A DNA stretch of 64,000 bases, from positions 186,001 through 250,000 of the forward strand of contig CALSSW010000003.1 in assembly GCA_943789105.1 (NCBI GenBank), given 5' to 3'. A program made the position numbers and the translations under genes. This DNA comes from an uncultured Ulvibacter sp. GTDB lineage: Bacteria; Bacteroidota; Bacteroidia; Flavobacteriales; Flavobacteriaceae. The notes beneath the pieces are model-generated. The model saw nothing but the letters and a program-made list of their open reading frames with translations, did not search any database and had not been told where the DNA came from. Positions 46,501-57,543 of the stretch are shown piece by piece (position 1 is the stretch's first letter; every line of letters begins with the position of its first letter).

Positions 46501-47654
46501 TTTTAACATTATTAAATTTAAATTTTCAAGTCATTTTTTTATTAAAACCAATAGATGATAAAACAGTATTGTGGTCTTCTAAAAATAACCAATACCTGGT
46601 TTTAGAAAACACAACTGCTCTTTTAGTGAGTAAGTTATCTAAGGGCATAGCCCCAGAAGATGTCTCAAGAGATTTATCCATAGAGTTGTCTTTACCTATT
46701 AAAGAAACTGTAGATTTTGTGCTAGGGCTTAAAAAACGTTTTATAGACTTAGACCCTTTAAGTACTTCTAACAAGGAAGAAAGCTTTGAGGGAATTACTA
46801 TCCCTGGCGTGTTTTGCGTAGAGAAATTCTATAAAATAAACAACCTTATAATCAAAGCCTGTTTTGACAGTCAAGAAGCCTGCTTTTTAATTCATCCAAA
46901 GTTTGAGCATCTTGAAGTAGTGGAGCAAAAGCACGAATTTTGTTTAAAAACCTTTACCCACAATGCCCGCATTTTTTTGGCAGTTGAGGATCAACTAATT
47001 GAGAGTTGGCCATTTGATGAGGCTCATTTTTACCAAGGGAAATTCTCCATGCAGCTTATCCAGAAAATGCATAACAAGCAAGAAGATAAGTGGCTGGGTG
47101 TTTTTCATGCCTCTGCTGTTTCAAACAAAAACAGCGCTATGCTTTTTTTAGGTGACTCTGGAAATGGGAAAAGCACATCACTAGCGCTTTTACAAGCCCG
47201 TGGGTTTGATTGTATTGCAGATGATTTTGTGCCTGTTGCTGCCCAAGACCAAGATATATATTCTTTCCCGGCTGCAATTTCAGTCAAGAAAACTAGCCTA
47301 GATACCTTACTTCCTTTCTATCCAGAGCTTGGCGATAGTAAAGAATATGAATTTAAGGTAGCACAGAAAATGGTTAGGTATTTAAAGCCAAATAACAATG
47401 ATTTTTCCACTCATGTGCCATGTAAGGGACTTGTATTTATAAAATATACAAAAGACGCTCCTTTGTCTTGTAAAAAATTAACTAAAGTAACTGCTTTCCA
47501 AAAATTGGTGCCAGATTCATGGCTGTCTCCAATAAAAGAAAATGCAGCCATTTTCTTAGATTGGTTTGACGCTTTAGATTGCTTTGAACTCACCTATTCT
47601 AATAACAATGAGATGGTAGCTCAGGTTTCTAAACTCTTTAAAGATGAGCTATAA
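46476..47654 (+). CDS. PqqD-like / HPr-kinase-like fusion protein
   Basis: The frame encodes up to 392 residues. Residues about 24-95 resemble PqqD-type peptide-binding domains (YLVLENTTALLVSKLSKG, then a helical end). The second part is HPr-kinase-like: FHASAVS (H211), Walker A GDSGNGKST (226-234) and DCIADDFVPV with the double Asp (249-250). Kinases of this type phosphorylate the C-terminus of some lasso peptides, and related genes occur in other RiPP clusters. The start is uncertain: TTG 46476 lies inside the terminator hairpin, the next TTG (46569) cuts into the PqqD-like part, and no ATG or GTG lies between, so a rare ATT (46533) is possible. The next gene overlaps its end. Confidence 0.75.
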   Translation: MFYLWFFVFLTLLNLNFQVIFLLKPIDDKTVLWSSKNNQYLVLENTTALLVSKLSKGIAPEDVSRDLSIELSLPIKETVDFVLGLKKRFIDLDPLSTSNKEESFEGITIPGVFCVEKFYKINNLIIKACFDSQEACFLIHPKFEHLEVVEQKHEFCLKTFTHNARIFLAVEDQLIESWPFDEAHFYQGKFSMQLIQKMHNKQEDKWLGVFHASAVSNKNSAMLFLGDSGNGKSTSLALLQARGFDCIADDFVPVAAQDQDIYSFPAAISVKKTSLDTLLPFYPELGDSKEYEFKVAQKMVRYLKPNNNDFSTHVPCKGLVFIKYTKDAPLSCKKLTKVTAFQKLVPDSWLSPIKENAAIFLDWFDALDCFELTYSNNNEMVAQVSKLFKDEL

Positions 47655-48735
47655 AGAAGTTTATTATTTTGTTGCCATGTGTTTGACCATTTCTTTAGAG
47701 GAAAAAAACAAACAAATCATAGAAACACGTCTCAAAGAAAATGATATAGACTGGGAGTTTGTTGTTGAGGTAAGTACTAGCCATTATGTGTTTCCGGCCA
47801 TGTATTGCGCTTTAAAACGCGAGGGTTTTTTAACCTATTTACCCCAAGAATTAATTAATTTTATGGAGCATATTTCCGATAGAAATCGTGATAGAAACGC
47901 GCAAATTATCTTTCAGGCAAAAGAGTTGAATACGCTTTTATTATCTCATAATATAACTCCAATTTTTATTAAAGGAACCGCCAATTTATTGGTTGGCTTA
48001 TACACTGAAATCACAGAGCGAATGGTTGGTGATATTGATTTTCTTTTTTCTAGCCAGGACTACCCAAAAGCAATACAAATTTTAAAAGGGCATGGGTATC
48101 ATTACACAGATAATTCCGAAAGGCTAAAGCTAGATCATAGACACTATCCTAGATTAATAAATAAAGAACATATTGCTGCTATTGAGATACATAGCGAGCT
48201 TTTAAGAAAACCATATTCTCAGGAGTTTAACTATGACACTATAAAAAGCAGTATCCAGGTTGTAGATAACCTTGCTATGCTTAGTGACGCTAACATGCTT
48301 AATTTATCAATACTAGCAGGCCAAATAAATGATTACGGGCATCACTATAGAAGAATTGCTTTAAGGAACGCCTACGATGTTTTTTTACTCTCTAAAAAAG
48401 TATCTGCAAAAAATGCAGTTACTACTATTAGCACCTTAAAGAATCCACTAGATTGTTTTTTGGCGGCCTGCGGGGAGGTGTTTAATAATCCAGATTCATT
48501 GGAGTATACCCAAACAAAAAAAACAAAAGCCTATCTCAATATGTTTAAAGAGCTGTTTACAAATCCCAAAAAAGTAAATAGACGTATTGCTAGAATTAAA
48601 ACATACTTGTATTTAAAATATGTGTTAGGGTTTTTGTATAATGGGATTTTCTATAAAAAGTATAGGTCTTGGTTGTTTTTTCTTGTTACTGACCCATCCT
48701 TTTGGAAAAGAAAATTAGGAGTAATCAAAAAATAA
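47644..48735 (+). CDS. Nucleotidyltransferase-family protein (NTP_transf_5 type)
   Basis: The 363-residue protein has the pattern of Pfam NTP_transf_5: IKGTANLLVGLY (about 107-118), the metal site GDIDFLF (D and D, about 128-134), then HRHYPRLI and AIEIHSELL. This family is found in capsule, lasso-peptide and other natural-product clusters. The ATG at 47644 overlaps the end of the kinase gene by 11 bases (ATGAGCTATAA), implying translational coupling; an in-frame ATG at 47680 is an alternative. Function in nucleotidylation of the peptide or another product is inferred from context only. Confidence 0.82.
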   Translation: MSYKEVYYFVAMCLTISLEEKNKQIIETRLKENDIDWEFVVEVSTSHYVFPAMYCALKREGFLTYLPQELINFMEHISDRNRDRNAQIIFQAKELNTLLLSHNITPIFIKGTANLLVGLYTEITERMVGDIDFLFSSQDYPKAIQILKGHGYHYTDNSERLKLDHRHYPRLINKEHIAAIEIHSELLRKPYSQEFNYDTIKSSIQVVDNLAMLSDANMLNLSILAGQINDYGHHYRRIALRNAYDVFLLSKKVSAKNAVTTISTLKNPLDCFLAACGEVFNNPDSLEYTQTKKTKAYLNMFKELFTNPKKVNRRIARIKTYLYLKYVLGFLYNGIFYKKYRSWLFFLVTDPSFWKRKLGVIKK

Positions 48736-49001
48736 GTTTTTTCCTCAAACTACATAAAATAACTCAAAGGTTATAGAAGGATAATATAGCGTTAACCTCA
48801 ACTTTACAAAAGAGCTGCATCTTTACTTCAAGTTTTTAATAGTTGACATAAAATCATCTTTGCTATTTTACCCTTTAGCTTTATTGTTAGCTGTTTGTCT
48901 AAAATTAATTGCATTGTACGTATCATTTGTGTTGATACGTGGTAATTTTTTTATATTTAACTTATTATAACTTACACAACATTATTTTTTAAATAGCTCT
49001 T

Positions 49002-52000
49002 ATGAAGACACTCAATAATTTTAATACAACACTCTTACATTCAATTAATTTTAAAACACTTTTTAGTTTTATAGCACTTGTTTGTTATACTCATATAGGG
49101 TTTGGGCAAACTACAACTATTGATTTTGAAACAGAAAACTCCGGATATACCCCCTCTGCAACAGAAGGATCTACTTTTACGGTTGTTTTCAATAGAATAG
49201 ATAGAACAGGAACAGCACTTGGAGGTAATAATACTTTTCTATTTGCAATAGAAAATTTAAATAATGTATCAAATCCTTCCATTACATTAGACCAAATAGA
49301 TGTTACCGGTTCAAATTCTTTCACTTTTTCAATAGATATGTTAGCTCATCATTTTAATGATTGGGATAATTCTGATGAATTACTTATTACATATTCTGTT
49401 GATGGAGCATCATATCAAAATTTAATGTGGGTTCAAAATACAGGTCAGCAATATAATGATCCAGCTGCCTTAGATTTAGATTTTGATGGAGATGGTGAAT
49501 GTGGTGTAACCACTACATTACCTTCACTAACAACAGGGACTGGTAATGATTGTACAGTTTCAAATAATACATTTGCAACATTTATTACCAATTCTATCAA
49601 CTTATTTAGTAATACTACTCTAGATATTAAATTACAATTTAATGGATTTACATCTGGTGATGAAGGAATGTATTTTGACAATATAATTATTGAACAAACT
49701 GGTGGCTCTACAGATCCAACACCTGGGATATCTTTAGGAACAGTTTCAGGGAATACCAATGAGTCTGGAACCACTGCAACATTTACAACTGTTTTGGATG
49801 TAGTGCCAGCCAGTGATGTGGTGTTAGATGTTTCTAGCGATTATCCTGGTGAGGTATCCTTTGATTTGTCTCAATTAACTTTTACAGATCAAAATTGGGA
49901 TACGCCTCAAACAATCACAATTACAGGTTTAGATGATAGTGATGAAGACGGTGATATAGACGTAACTATTACAGTTGCCGTTGATGATGCACTTTCTGAT
50001 GCTGCCTATGCTGGCTTATCTGAAACAACAACTGTAACCAATGAGGATGATGACTTTCCAAATATTTTAATTACTGAATTTATGTACAATACACCAGGCA
50101 CAGATGATGAATGGATAGAGTTGTATAATAATAATGGTAGTGATGTAGATATCTCTACATGGACCCTAAATGTTGGCCCTAATACTTTTACCTTTCCACC
50201 ATCTACAAACTTTCCAAATAACACCTACATTACAATAGCAATGGGTAGTAATGGTGATGGAACCTATAATAATGATAATCCCTTCACTCCTAATTATAGT
50301 AATGTTGCAGACCCCTTAGAATCCACCAATGATACCAACAATATGAGCAATGGTGCAGCTACCATCACACTTGAAAATATTGCTTCAAGTATTATAGATA
50401 CTGTAGTCTATGATGATGGTGATGTATCATCCACCGATGGCTCTGGACCTAGTTATGAGATTATAGATACAACTGCAGATAACTCTTCGACGGCTTCCAA
50501 TTGGCAAGCTAGTATTTTTAACGGAGGTACTCCAGGAAACACTGAAATATCCTGGACAGGAACTACTAGTAGCGACTGGGCAACAACAACAAATTGGAGC
50601 ACAGGAGCTGTTCCTACTAGTAGTGATATTGTTTTTATAAATGGCACCTTTACCAATGAGCCTTCTATTGTTACAAGCACAGATGCTGCAGCTAACTCAC
50701 TATTTGTAGCCACAGGCAACACCCTAACCATAGACAAGACCTCTTCTTTAACTGTTGCTGGAGACTTTACCAACACAGGTAGCGTTACTCTAAACTCTAC
50801 CGCAGATGATTTTTCTTCTCTAATTGTGGAAGGAACCGCTAGCGGAGATATCCTTTACAATAGGTTTGTAAATGTATATGACGACACCCTTGGCGGCGGT
50901 TGGGATTTTGTAGGAGCCCCTGCCGGGATGACCATTGCAGATTTTATAACGGCAAATGGAGCCAACATACAAGTACTTGGTGATGATTATGCATTTGCCC
51001 AGTATGATAATGCGACTGGACAGTATACTAGATACGCAACAGCCTCACAAACAGGAAGCTTTACACCTGCACAAGGGTATGCATTGGCAATGTCACCAGA
51101 GGATCTACCTCCACCTCCATCAGGTGGCGTACCTGGAACCACAGTAGCCTTTACTGGTGCTATGGAAACTACATCTCAAAGCATCAATATTGTTAACAAT
51201 CATGACGGCGCCGGAGGTAGAAGATGGAACTTGGTATCAAATCCTTTCCCTTCATATATATCAGGAAATACTGCTGCAGGAGTTACTAACTTTATAGATG
51301 CAAACAGCACTGTTATTGATAATGAGCGTTTGGCTGTATATGGTTGGAATGGCTCTGATTACGATATTTACAACCAGCTTTCAGGTGGTTTTTCAATAGC
51401 TCCTGGTCAAGGATTTTGGGTAGCTGCAGCAGGCACATCAGATGCCGCTCTTGATTTTACAGCTGCTATGCGTACTACTACAGGAACTGGAGATTTTGTT
51501 TCAGGACCACAGCTACTTACTTACAATTTAGGATTAAAGCTTTACAATGGTGAGATAGAAAGAGCAGCAACCAATTTCTACTTTAGAGATGGTCTTACCC
51601 TAGGTCTTGATCCTGGATACGATGCAGCAGCATACAACCAGTCAACAAAACTAAGTTCAAGACTGACCGGTGGAAGCCAAGAAACAGCATTTGCTATAAA
51701 TGCTATGGATATTGATGATTTGCAAAACACTAGAGTGCCGCTAGAGATACGGCAAAATGCAGGACAGGCCTTTACTATTAGTATTTCAGATATGGAACTG
51801 CCTCAAGATATCTCTGTATATCTAGAAGATACCTTAAACGGTACTCTTACTTCACTAAAAGACGGAGACTTTGCGCTAACAGCACAAAGTAATCTTAGCG
51901 GTATAGATAGATTCTTTATTGTCTTTAAAGACAATAGCGTACTATCTAGTGGAGATACCCTTGGTATAAACACGCTAAATGTATACAAAGCAAATACAGA

Positions 52001-52211
52001 TAGTTTTGTTACTATAGCAGGTATCACTCCAGAGTTAGGAAAGCTAAATGCTACTCTATACAACATACTTGGTGCAACAGTGCGTGAAAAAGCGTTAAAC
52101 ACTGCAACAGCAACCCAGAGATTATCTACAGAGGGCTTGGCAAGTGGCTTGTATATCATACAATTAAGAACAGGGAACCAAGTATTCACTAAAAAAATAG
52201 TGGTACAATAG
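49002..52211 (+). CDS. T9SS cargo protein with lamin-tail domain, paralogue of the larger cargo
   Basis: This 1069-residue protein has an N-terminal signal region (hydrophobic to GFGQ, about residue 36), a beta-rich first part with an FDNIIIEQTGG end, a Calx-beta-like unit ending in TVTNEDDD (about 245-347), a lamin-tail domain starting NILITEFMYNTPG (about 350-490), and then the same C-terminal architecture as the 39888 gene: WTGTTSSDW segment (about 515), VSNPFPSYI block, and a type A T9SS sorting domain ending in KKIVVQ. Lamin-tail domains occur in secreted bacterial nucleases and adhesins; no catalytic motif is seen. It lies 266 bases after the nucleotidyltransferase gene in an AT-rich gap, and ends with a terminator. 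Confidence 0.88.
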   Translation: MKTLNNFNTTLLHSINFKTLFSFIALVCYTHIGFGQTTTIDFETENSGYTPSATEGSTFTVVFNRIDRTGTALGGNNTFLFAIENLNNVSNPSITLDQIDVTGSNSFTFSIDMLAHHFNDWDNSDELLITYSVDGASYQNLMWVQNTGQQYNDPAALDLDFDGDGECGVTTTLPSLTTGTGNDCTVSNNTFATFITNSINLFSNTTLDIKLQFNGFTSGDEGMYFDNIIIEQTGGSTDPTPGISLGTVSGNTNESGTTATFTTVLDVVPASDVVLDVSSDYPGEVSFDLSQLTFTDQNWDTPQTITITGLDDSDEDGDIDVTITVAVDDALSDAAYAGLSETTTVTNEDDDFPNILITEFMYNTPGTDDEWIELYNNNGSDVDISTWTLNVGPNTFTFPPSTNFPNNTYITIAMGSNGDGTYNNDNPFTPNYSNVADPLESTNDTNNMSNGAATITLENIASSIIDTVVYDDGDVSSTDGSGPSYEIIDTTADNSSTASNWQASIFNGGTPGNTEISWTGTTSSDWATTTNWSTGAVPTSSDIVFINGTFTNEPSIVTSTDAAANSLFVATGNTLTIDKTSSLTVAGDFTNTGSVTLNSTADDFSSLIVEGTASGDILYNRFVNVYDDTLGGGWDFVGAPAGMTIADFITANGANIQVLGDDYAFAQYDNATGQYTRYATASQTGSFTPAQGYALAMSPEDLPPPPSGGVPGTTVAFTGAMETTSQSINIVNNHDGAGGRRWNLVSNPFPSYISGNTAAGVTNFIDANSTVIDNERLAVYGWNGSDYDIYNQLSGGFSIAPGQGFWVAAAGTSDAALDFTAAMRTTTGTGDFVSGPQLLTYNLGLKLYNGEIERAATNFYFRDGLTLGLDPGYDAAAYNQSTKLSSRLTGGSQETAFAINAMDIDDLQNTRVPLEIRQNAGQAFTISISDMELPQDISVYLEDTLNGTLTSLKDGDFALTAQSNLSGIDRFFIVFKDNSVLSSGDTLGINTLNVYKANTDSFVTIAGITPELGKLNATLYNILGATVREKALNTATATQRLSTEGLASGLYIIQLRTGNQVFTKKIVVQ
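51220..52211 (+). repeat. 3' block shared with the first cargo gene (45121-46112)
   Basis: This is the second copy of the 992-base block, collinear with 45121-46112 and without indels. It covers the last 330 residues with the sorting domain. Confidence 0.9.
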
Positions 52212-52265
52212 TATCTTTGAAAAGTTTACACAAGCAGCATTAAAAACAAGCCGCTCGTTTAAGAT

Positions 52266-52302
52266 AAAAAAAGGCGAAACACATATATGTTTTGCCTTTT
52301 TG
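52266..52302 (+). terminator. Terminator after the second cargo gene
   Basis: AAAAAGGCGAAACA pairs with TGTTTTGCCTTTTT around CATATA, with T residues following. Confidence 0.8.
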
Positions 52303-52333
52303 TTTATGTTTGAAAATTAAATTAAGTATATAA

Positions 52334-54007
52334 ATGAAAAACTCAGAAAATCTACCTAAAAACGTATCCTCAGACAAGGCCACTAATTATAATGGTGCAC
52401 TGGCAACACTAGTAACTGTATTTTTCTTTTGGGGATTTATAGCTGCTGGAAACGGTGTATTGATTCCGTTTTGTAAAACCTATTTTAATCTAGACCAGTT
52501 TCAGAGCCAATTAATAGATTTTGCTTTTTATGGGGCATACTATATGGGGGCGCTTATGTTATTTGTAGTATCTAGTCTAAAAAAGACTGACATTATGAAT
52601 AAATGGGGATTCAAAAGCGGAATTGTAAAAGGGTTGGTTTTATCTGCTCTTGGAGCTGGAGCCATGATATTGGCAGTTAATGGAGCAGAGGCAGGAGATT
52701 CCTCTGCATTTGCCTTTATTTTGGGCGCACTATTTATTGTAGCCCTAGGATTTTCTTTGCAGCAGACGGCTGCGAATCCTTTTGCGGTAGCTTTAGGCGA
52801 TCCAGAAACCGGCTCTCATAGATTAAACCTAGCAGGAGGAATTAATTCTTTAGGCACAACTGTTGGACCTTTAATAGTGGGTGCAGTGTTGTTTGGGACT
52901 GCTGCTAAGGTAGATATGGCAGCGTCTATTTCAAATGGAAGTATTACTTTATCCTCTGTTCAATATCTTTATGTAGGAGTGGGACTTTTATTTCTTTTGT
53001 CTGCGGCCTTATTTAAATTTTCTAGCAAGCTACCTGATGCCAAAGCAGATTCTAGTTTCTTAGGAGCTAATAAGGCATTAAATACGCTACTTACAATTAC
53101 AGTACTACTAATTGTTGTTTTCTTTTTTGTGTTTAGACAATATTCAGGCCTGGCTCCAGGAGCCAAGCTAGATGCTGCGGCAGATCATTTAATTTTAATT
53201 CTTTCAGCTATCGGTCTTTTGGCTATTGTAGGAGGTTTGTTAGGAGCCAATAAAATGGCAAAGTCAAATCCTCAAGGCTGGGGAGCCATGCAGTACCCTC
53301 AACTTGTACTTGGGATGTTGGCTATTTTTACCTATGTTGGTGTAGAGGTTTCTATAGGTAGTAATCTAGGAGAATTGTTAATGACCAAAGCCTTTGGAAG
53401 TCTAGGGGAGTCAGAGGTGGCACCATTTATTTCTCTTTACTGGGGAGGTTTAATGATAGGTAGATGGGCTGGGGCCATTACGGTATTTAATCCCTCAAAA
53501 GGATTAAAAAAAATACTTTATATAGTGGTTCCTTATGTTGCTTTTGGGGTAATTTTATTGGCTATTTATTTAGCAGAATTTGAAGTAGTTCATTTACTTG
53601 GGTTTTCTGGGTGTGTTGCCTTGCAAATAATAGGTTTCTTTCTCGGAAAAGATACCCCAGCAAGAACACTAAAAATATTTGGCATATTAGGTATGGCAGC
53701 AATGCTTGTAGGGCTATTCACTACTGGTAATATTGCAATTTATGCCTTTTTAAGCGGAGGTTTGTTTTGCTCTATTATGTGGCCTTCTATATTTTCTTTA
53801 AGTATAAAAGGACTGGGCAAATATACCTCGCAGGGTTCTGCATTTCTAGTAATGATGATTTTAGGTGGCGCCATTATTCCGCCCATTCAAGGAAAATTGG
53901 CTGATATTATAGGGATACACGAGTCTTACATCATTTGCGTGTTGTGCTTTGCGTATTTAGCCTTCTTTGCTCAAAAAGTAGGAAGCCTTCACCAAAAAAA
54001 TGCTTAA
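52334..54007 (+). CDS. Sugar MFS transporter, FucP/GluP-like
   Basis: The 557-residue integral membrane protein has about twelve or more hydrophobic helices. Early features [17 protein letters not shown] and the later [16 protein letters not shown] block are hallmarks of the FucP/glucose-galactose proton symporter group of the major facilitator superfamily. Two segments (about 225-330) are longer than in E. coli FucP and include an extra hydrophobic pair. Substrate may be glucose, galactose, fucose or another sugar; it is not resolved here. Single gene, convergent with groEL over a strong terminator. Confidence 0.88.
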   Translation: MKNSENLPKNVSSDKATNYNGALATLVTVFFFWGFIAAGNGVLIPFCKTYFNLDQFQSQLIDFAFYGAYYMGALMLFVVSSLKKTDIMNKWGFKSGIVKGLVLSALGAGAMILAVNGAEAGDSSAFAFILGALFIVALGFSLQQTAANPFAVALGDPETGSHRLNLAGGINSLGTTVGPLIVGAVLFGTAAKVDMAASISNGSITLSSVQYLYVGVGLLFLLSAALFKFSSKLPDAKADSSFLGANKALNTLLTITVLLIVVFFFVFRQYSGLAPGAKLDAAADHLILILSAIGLLAIVGGLLGANKMAKSNPQGWGAMQYPQLVLGMLAIFTYVGVEVSIGSNLGELLMTKAFGSLGESEVAPFISLYWGGLMIGRWAGAITVFNPSKGLKKILYIVVPYVAFGVILLAIYLAEFEVVHLLGFSGCVALQIIGFFLGKDTPARTLKIFGILGMAAMLVGLFTTGNIAIYAFLSGGLFCSIMWPSIFSLSIKGLGKYTSQGSAFLVMMILGGAIIPPIQGKLADIIGIHESYIICVLCFAYLAFFAQKVGSLHQKNA

Positions 54008-54084
54008 TTAATATTTTTCTTTAGCCATTGTATATTTTTAGAAATACTTTGAGGCTCAATCTATACAGCCTTCAAAAAAGCGCA

Positions 54085-54120
54085 TAAAAAAACTCCTTAC
54101 AAACAGTAAGGAGTTTTTTT
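54085..54120 (+). terminator. Bidirectional terminator between transporter and groEL
   Basis: AAAAAACTCCTTAC and GTAAGGAGTTTTTT pair around AAACA. The A and T runs serve both convergent genes. Confidence 0.88.
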
Positions 54121-54137
54121 ATATGAGATGCCTATTG

Positions 54138-55775
<1,638 letters not shown>

Positions 55776-55835
55776 TTAATTTTGAAACCCATTAAACAAC
55801 GGGTTTATAGTAGTTACTAATTGTTAATCTTTTAT

Positions 55836-56111
55836 TTAGATAATTGCAAGGATGTCTTCCTCGCGCATAATTAAATACTCTTTGCCATCTAGTTTTAACT
55901 CTGTGCCGGCGTATTTACCATACAGTACAGCATCACCAACTTTTACGGTCATCTTGTGGTCTTTTTTACCATTTCCTACAGCAGCTATAATGCCCTGTTG
56001 TGGTTTTTCTTTAGCGCTATCTGGTATGTATAATCCAGAAGCTGTTTTTGTTTCTGCCGCTTGTGGTGTTACCACAACTCTATCTGAAAGAGGTTGAATT
56101 TTTAATCCCAT
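55836..56111 (-). CDS. groS: Co-chaperonin GroES
   Basis: GroES caps GroEL. From the ATG at 56111 ([14 protein letters not shown]) the protein has 91 residues; an upstream in-frame start at 56144 would add an unlikely leader. It has [16 protein letters not shown] (mobile loop area) and the end [11 protein letters not shown]. It is first in the groES-groEL operon. No CIRCE element is seen upstream; instead there is a 9-bp inverted repeat and two promoter candidates. Confidence 0.97.
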   Translation of the reverse strand: MGLKIQPLSDRVVVTPQAAETKTASGLYIPDSAKEKPQQGIIAAVGNGKKDHKMTVKVGDAVLYGKYAGTELKLDGKEYLIMREEDILAII

Positions 56112-56130
56112 TATTATATTAGTTTTTAAT

Positions 56131-56188
56131 TTCTGCCAAAGCAAAAATTGTATTAAACGTTATTTATTACAATTACTTATTGGCAGAA
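56131..56188. repeat. 9-bp inverted repeat upstream of groES
   Basis: TTCTGCCAA (56131-56139) and TTGGCAGAA (56180-56188) are perfect inverse copies 40 bases apart, 20 bases before the groES start. It may be a regulator site or part of a sigma-54 type promoter. Confidence 0.5.
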
Positions 56189-56198
56189 AGTGTGCCAA
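56183..56198 (-). promoter_or_regulatory. Possible sigma-54 promoter for groES
   Basis: On the minus strand TTGGCACACTTTCTGC has the GG and GC doublets exactly 10 bases apart, as in TGGCAC-N5-TTGC, with one mismatch in the -12 part. It lies about 70 bases before the groES ATG. Confidence 0.35.
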
Positions 56199-56223
56199 CA
56201 CCTTAAAACTGACATTTTTATAC

Positions 56224-56613
56224 CTACAAAAATAAAAAATGCCAGCTTAGTGACAAGCTGGCATTTTTTTTAAGTGTTCTGTTTTTTATGGAGTCTCTAC
56301 AGGACGTAGTCTCTTGTGTTGGTAAGGCGGTTTGTATCACCTCTGTATCTTGAATGCTTGATTGTTGTGTTTCAATGCTTCCTACAAGAGGAATGCTTGA
56401 TAGTAAAATTAACACAAGTAATAAACCTCCAAGGGTCCATGTAGACTTGTCTAGAAAATCTGTGGTTTTTTGTACACCACCCATTTGTGTGGATCCTCCA
56501 CCTCCAAATGAAGAAGATAATCCCCCCCCTTTTGGGTTTTGAACCATTATTACTACTACTAGCAAAAATGCTACGAAAATTATTAAAACTAAAAATATTG
56601 TAAAGGTACTCAT
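56224..56613 (-). CDS. secG: Preprotein translocase subunit SecG, frameshifted C-terminus likely
   Basis: SecG is the small subunit of the SecYEG channel. It has two membrane helices (about 3-23 and 55-75) with the conserved VQNPKGGGLSSSFGG loop between. The first ~105 residues look normal. The last ~25 (CRDSIKNRT onward) are not SecG-like and run straight through a strong terminator hairpin. Another frame gives RPVETP and a stop at 56288-56286, just before the hairpin, so a one-base shift near 56300-56320 is likely. It is the gene upstream of groES in the same direction. Confidence 0.85.
   Translation of the reverse strand: MSTFTIFLVLIIFVAFLLVVVIMVQNPKGGGLSSSFGGGGSTQMGGVQKTTDFLDKSTWTLGGLLLVLILLSSIPLVGSIETQQSSIQDTEVIQTALPTQETTSCRDSIKNRTLKKNASLSLSWHFLFL
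56227..56255 (-). promoter_or_regulatory. Possible primary promoter for groES-groEL
   Basis: On the minus strand TTG (56255-56253) and TATTTTTG (56234-56227) are 18 bases apart. The box overlaps the secG terminator hairpin. Confidence 0.45.
56237..56270 (-). terminator. Terminator at the end of secG
   Basis: AAAAATGCCAGCTT and AAGCTGGCATTTTT pair around AGTGAC with a T run. It lies inside the long reading of secG. Confidence 0.88.
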
Positions 56614-57539
56614 GGTGCTTCTGTGTTTATCAGTTTTTCTACTGCTCTAATTTGGTCTGCAAAGAAACCACTTTTTTCGGGATTTTTCAAAATTAATATT
56701 TTATAAGCCTGAATTGCCTTTTTATAGTTTTTTTGTTGCAGATATACTTTAGCCAAAGTCTCTGTCATCAGGGAGTTTGAGGGCTTTGAGTCTTCTTGGG
56801 GTAGGGTTTTGTTGCTGGGGGCTATTTTTTGATGCTTTAATTTTCGGCTTTTTATTGATGAATTTTTCAATCAAATCATACTTGTGCTCCTTTTCTTTGG
56901 TTGTGTTGCTTGTCTTTTGCTCTTTTGTCTGCTCACGTACAATAGGGGTAGCGCTGGTTAATTGCAGCCACTGAGAAAAAGAATGCCTGTCTTTTTTTGA
57001 AAAGGCAAGCGGAGTATCAATCCCTAGCTGGCTTAGAGGCAGACTCCTTATCATTAGCGCTATTTGAAGTGTCTTCTTTGTTAGAAAATTCCTGGGATAC
57101 AGCGATCATTTGTTCTATATCTGCTATTTTCTTTTCAAATAAGTTTGGATCTAAAACAGCTTCGGCATCTTCTAGAGCCTTTTGCTGTTCTTGCTTTTGT
57201 TCTGTATCAATGGTTTGAGAGAGATCCTCGCCAATTTCAATATCATACTGCGCCAATGGCCTGGTCGTTGCTTAAAATTTGCAATGAAATTTGATCCTGC
57301 TCAAAGCTCTCTGAGGTAATAAACTCAAACAATATGTCTCTATTGGTGGTGTGCGCCGCCGTAAGTTTAAGGGCGTCGTTGTATCTAAAACTCTCTTGGT
57401 TTTTTAAACCCTTTAGCCATAATGCTCTCGCGCTTTGAAAGTAGGGGTAGGTGTCAATAACTTCAACCAAATCGGGGAGTGCCTGCTTTGTTATTTGCTG
57501 GGGGTCTGCTAGTAAAAAGGTATAGTTTTGTGTGTTCAA
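56610..57539 (-). pseudogene. TPR-type protein between lptE and secG, broken by about three frameshifts
   Basis: Pieces of one protein appear in four overlapping frames. Piece 1 (57539-57243) starts at TTG 57539, 4 bases after lptE, with LNTQNYTFLLADPQQ and YPYFQSARALWLKGL. Piece 2 (57256-57017) is acidic. Piece 3 (57054-56749) has HSFSQWLQLTSATPI and KKPKIKASKN. Piece 4 (56870-56610) has SLMTETLAKVYLQQKNY and a TPR-like end KSGFFADQI. In order they form the usual ~300-residue protein of this place in Flavobacteria. The last switch lies in CAAAAAATAGCCCCC, a run typical of indel errors. Either the gene is decayed or the sequence has indels. Confidence 0.8.
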
Positions 57540-57543
57540 AATA

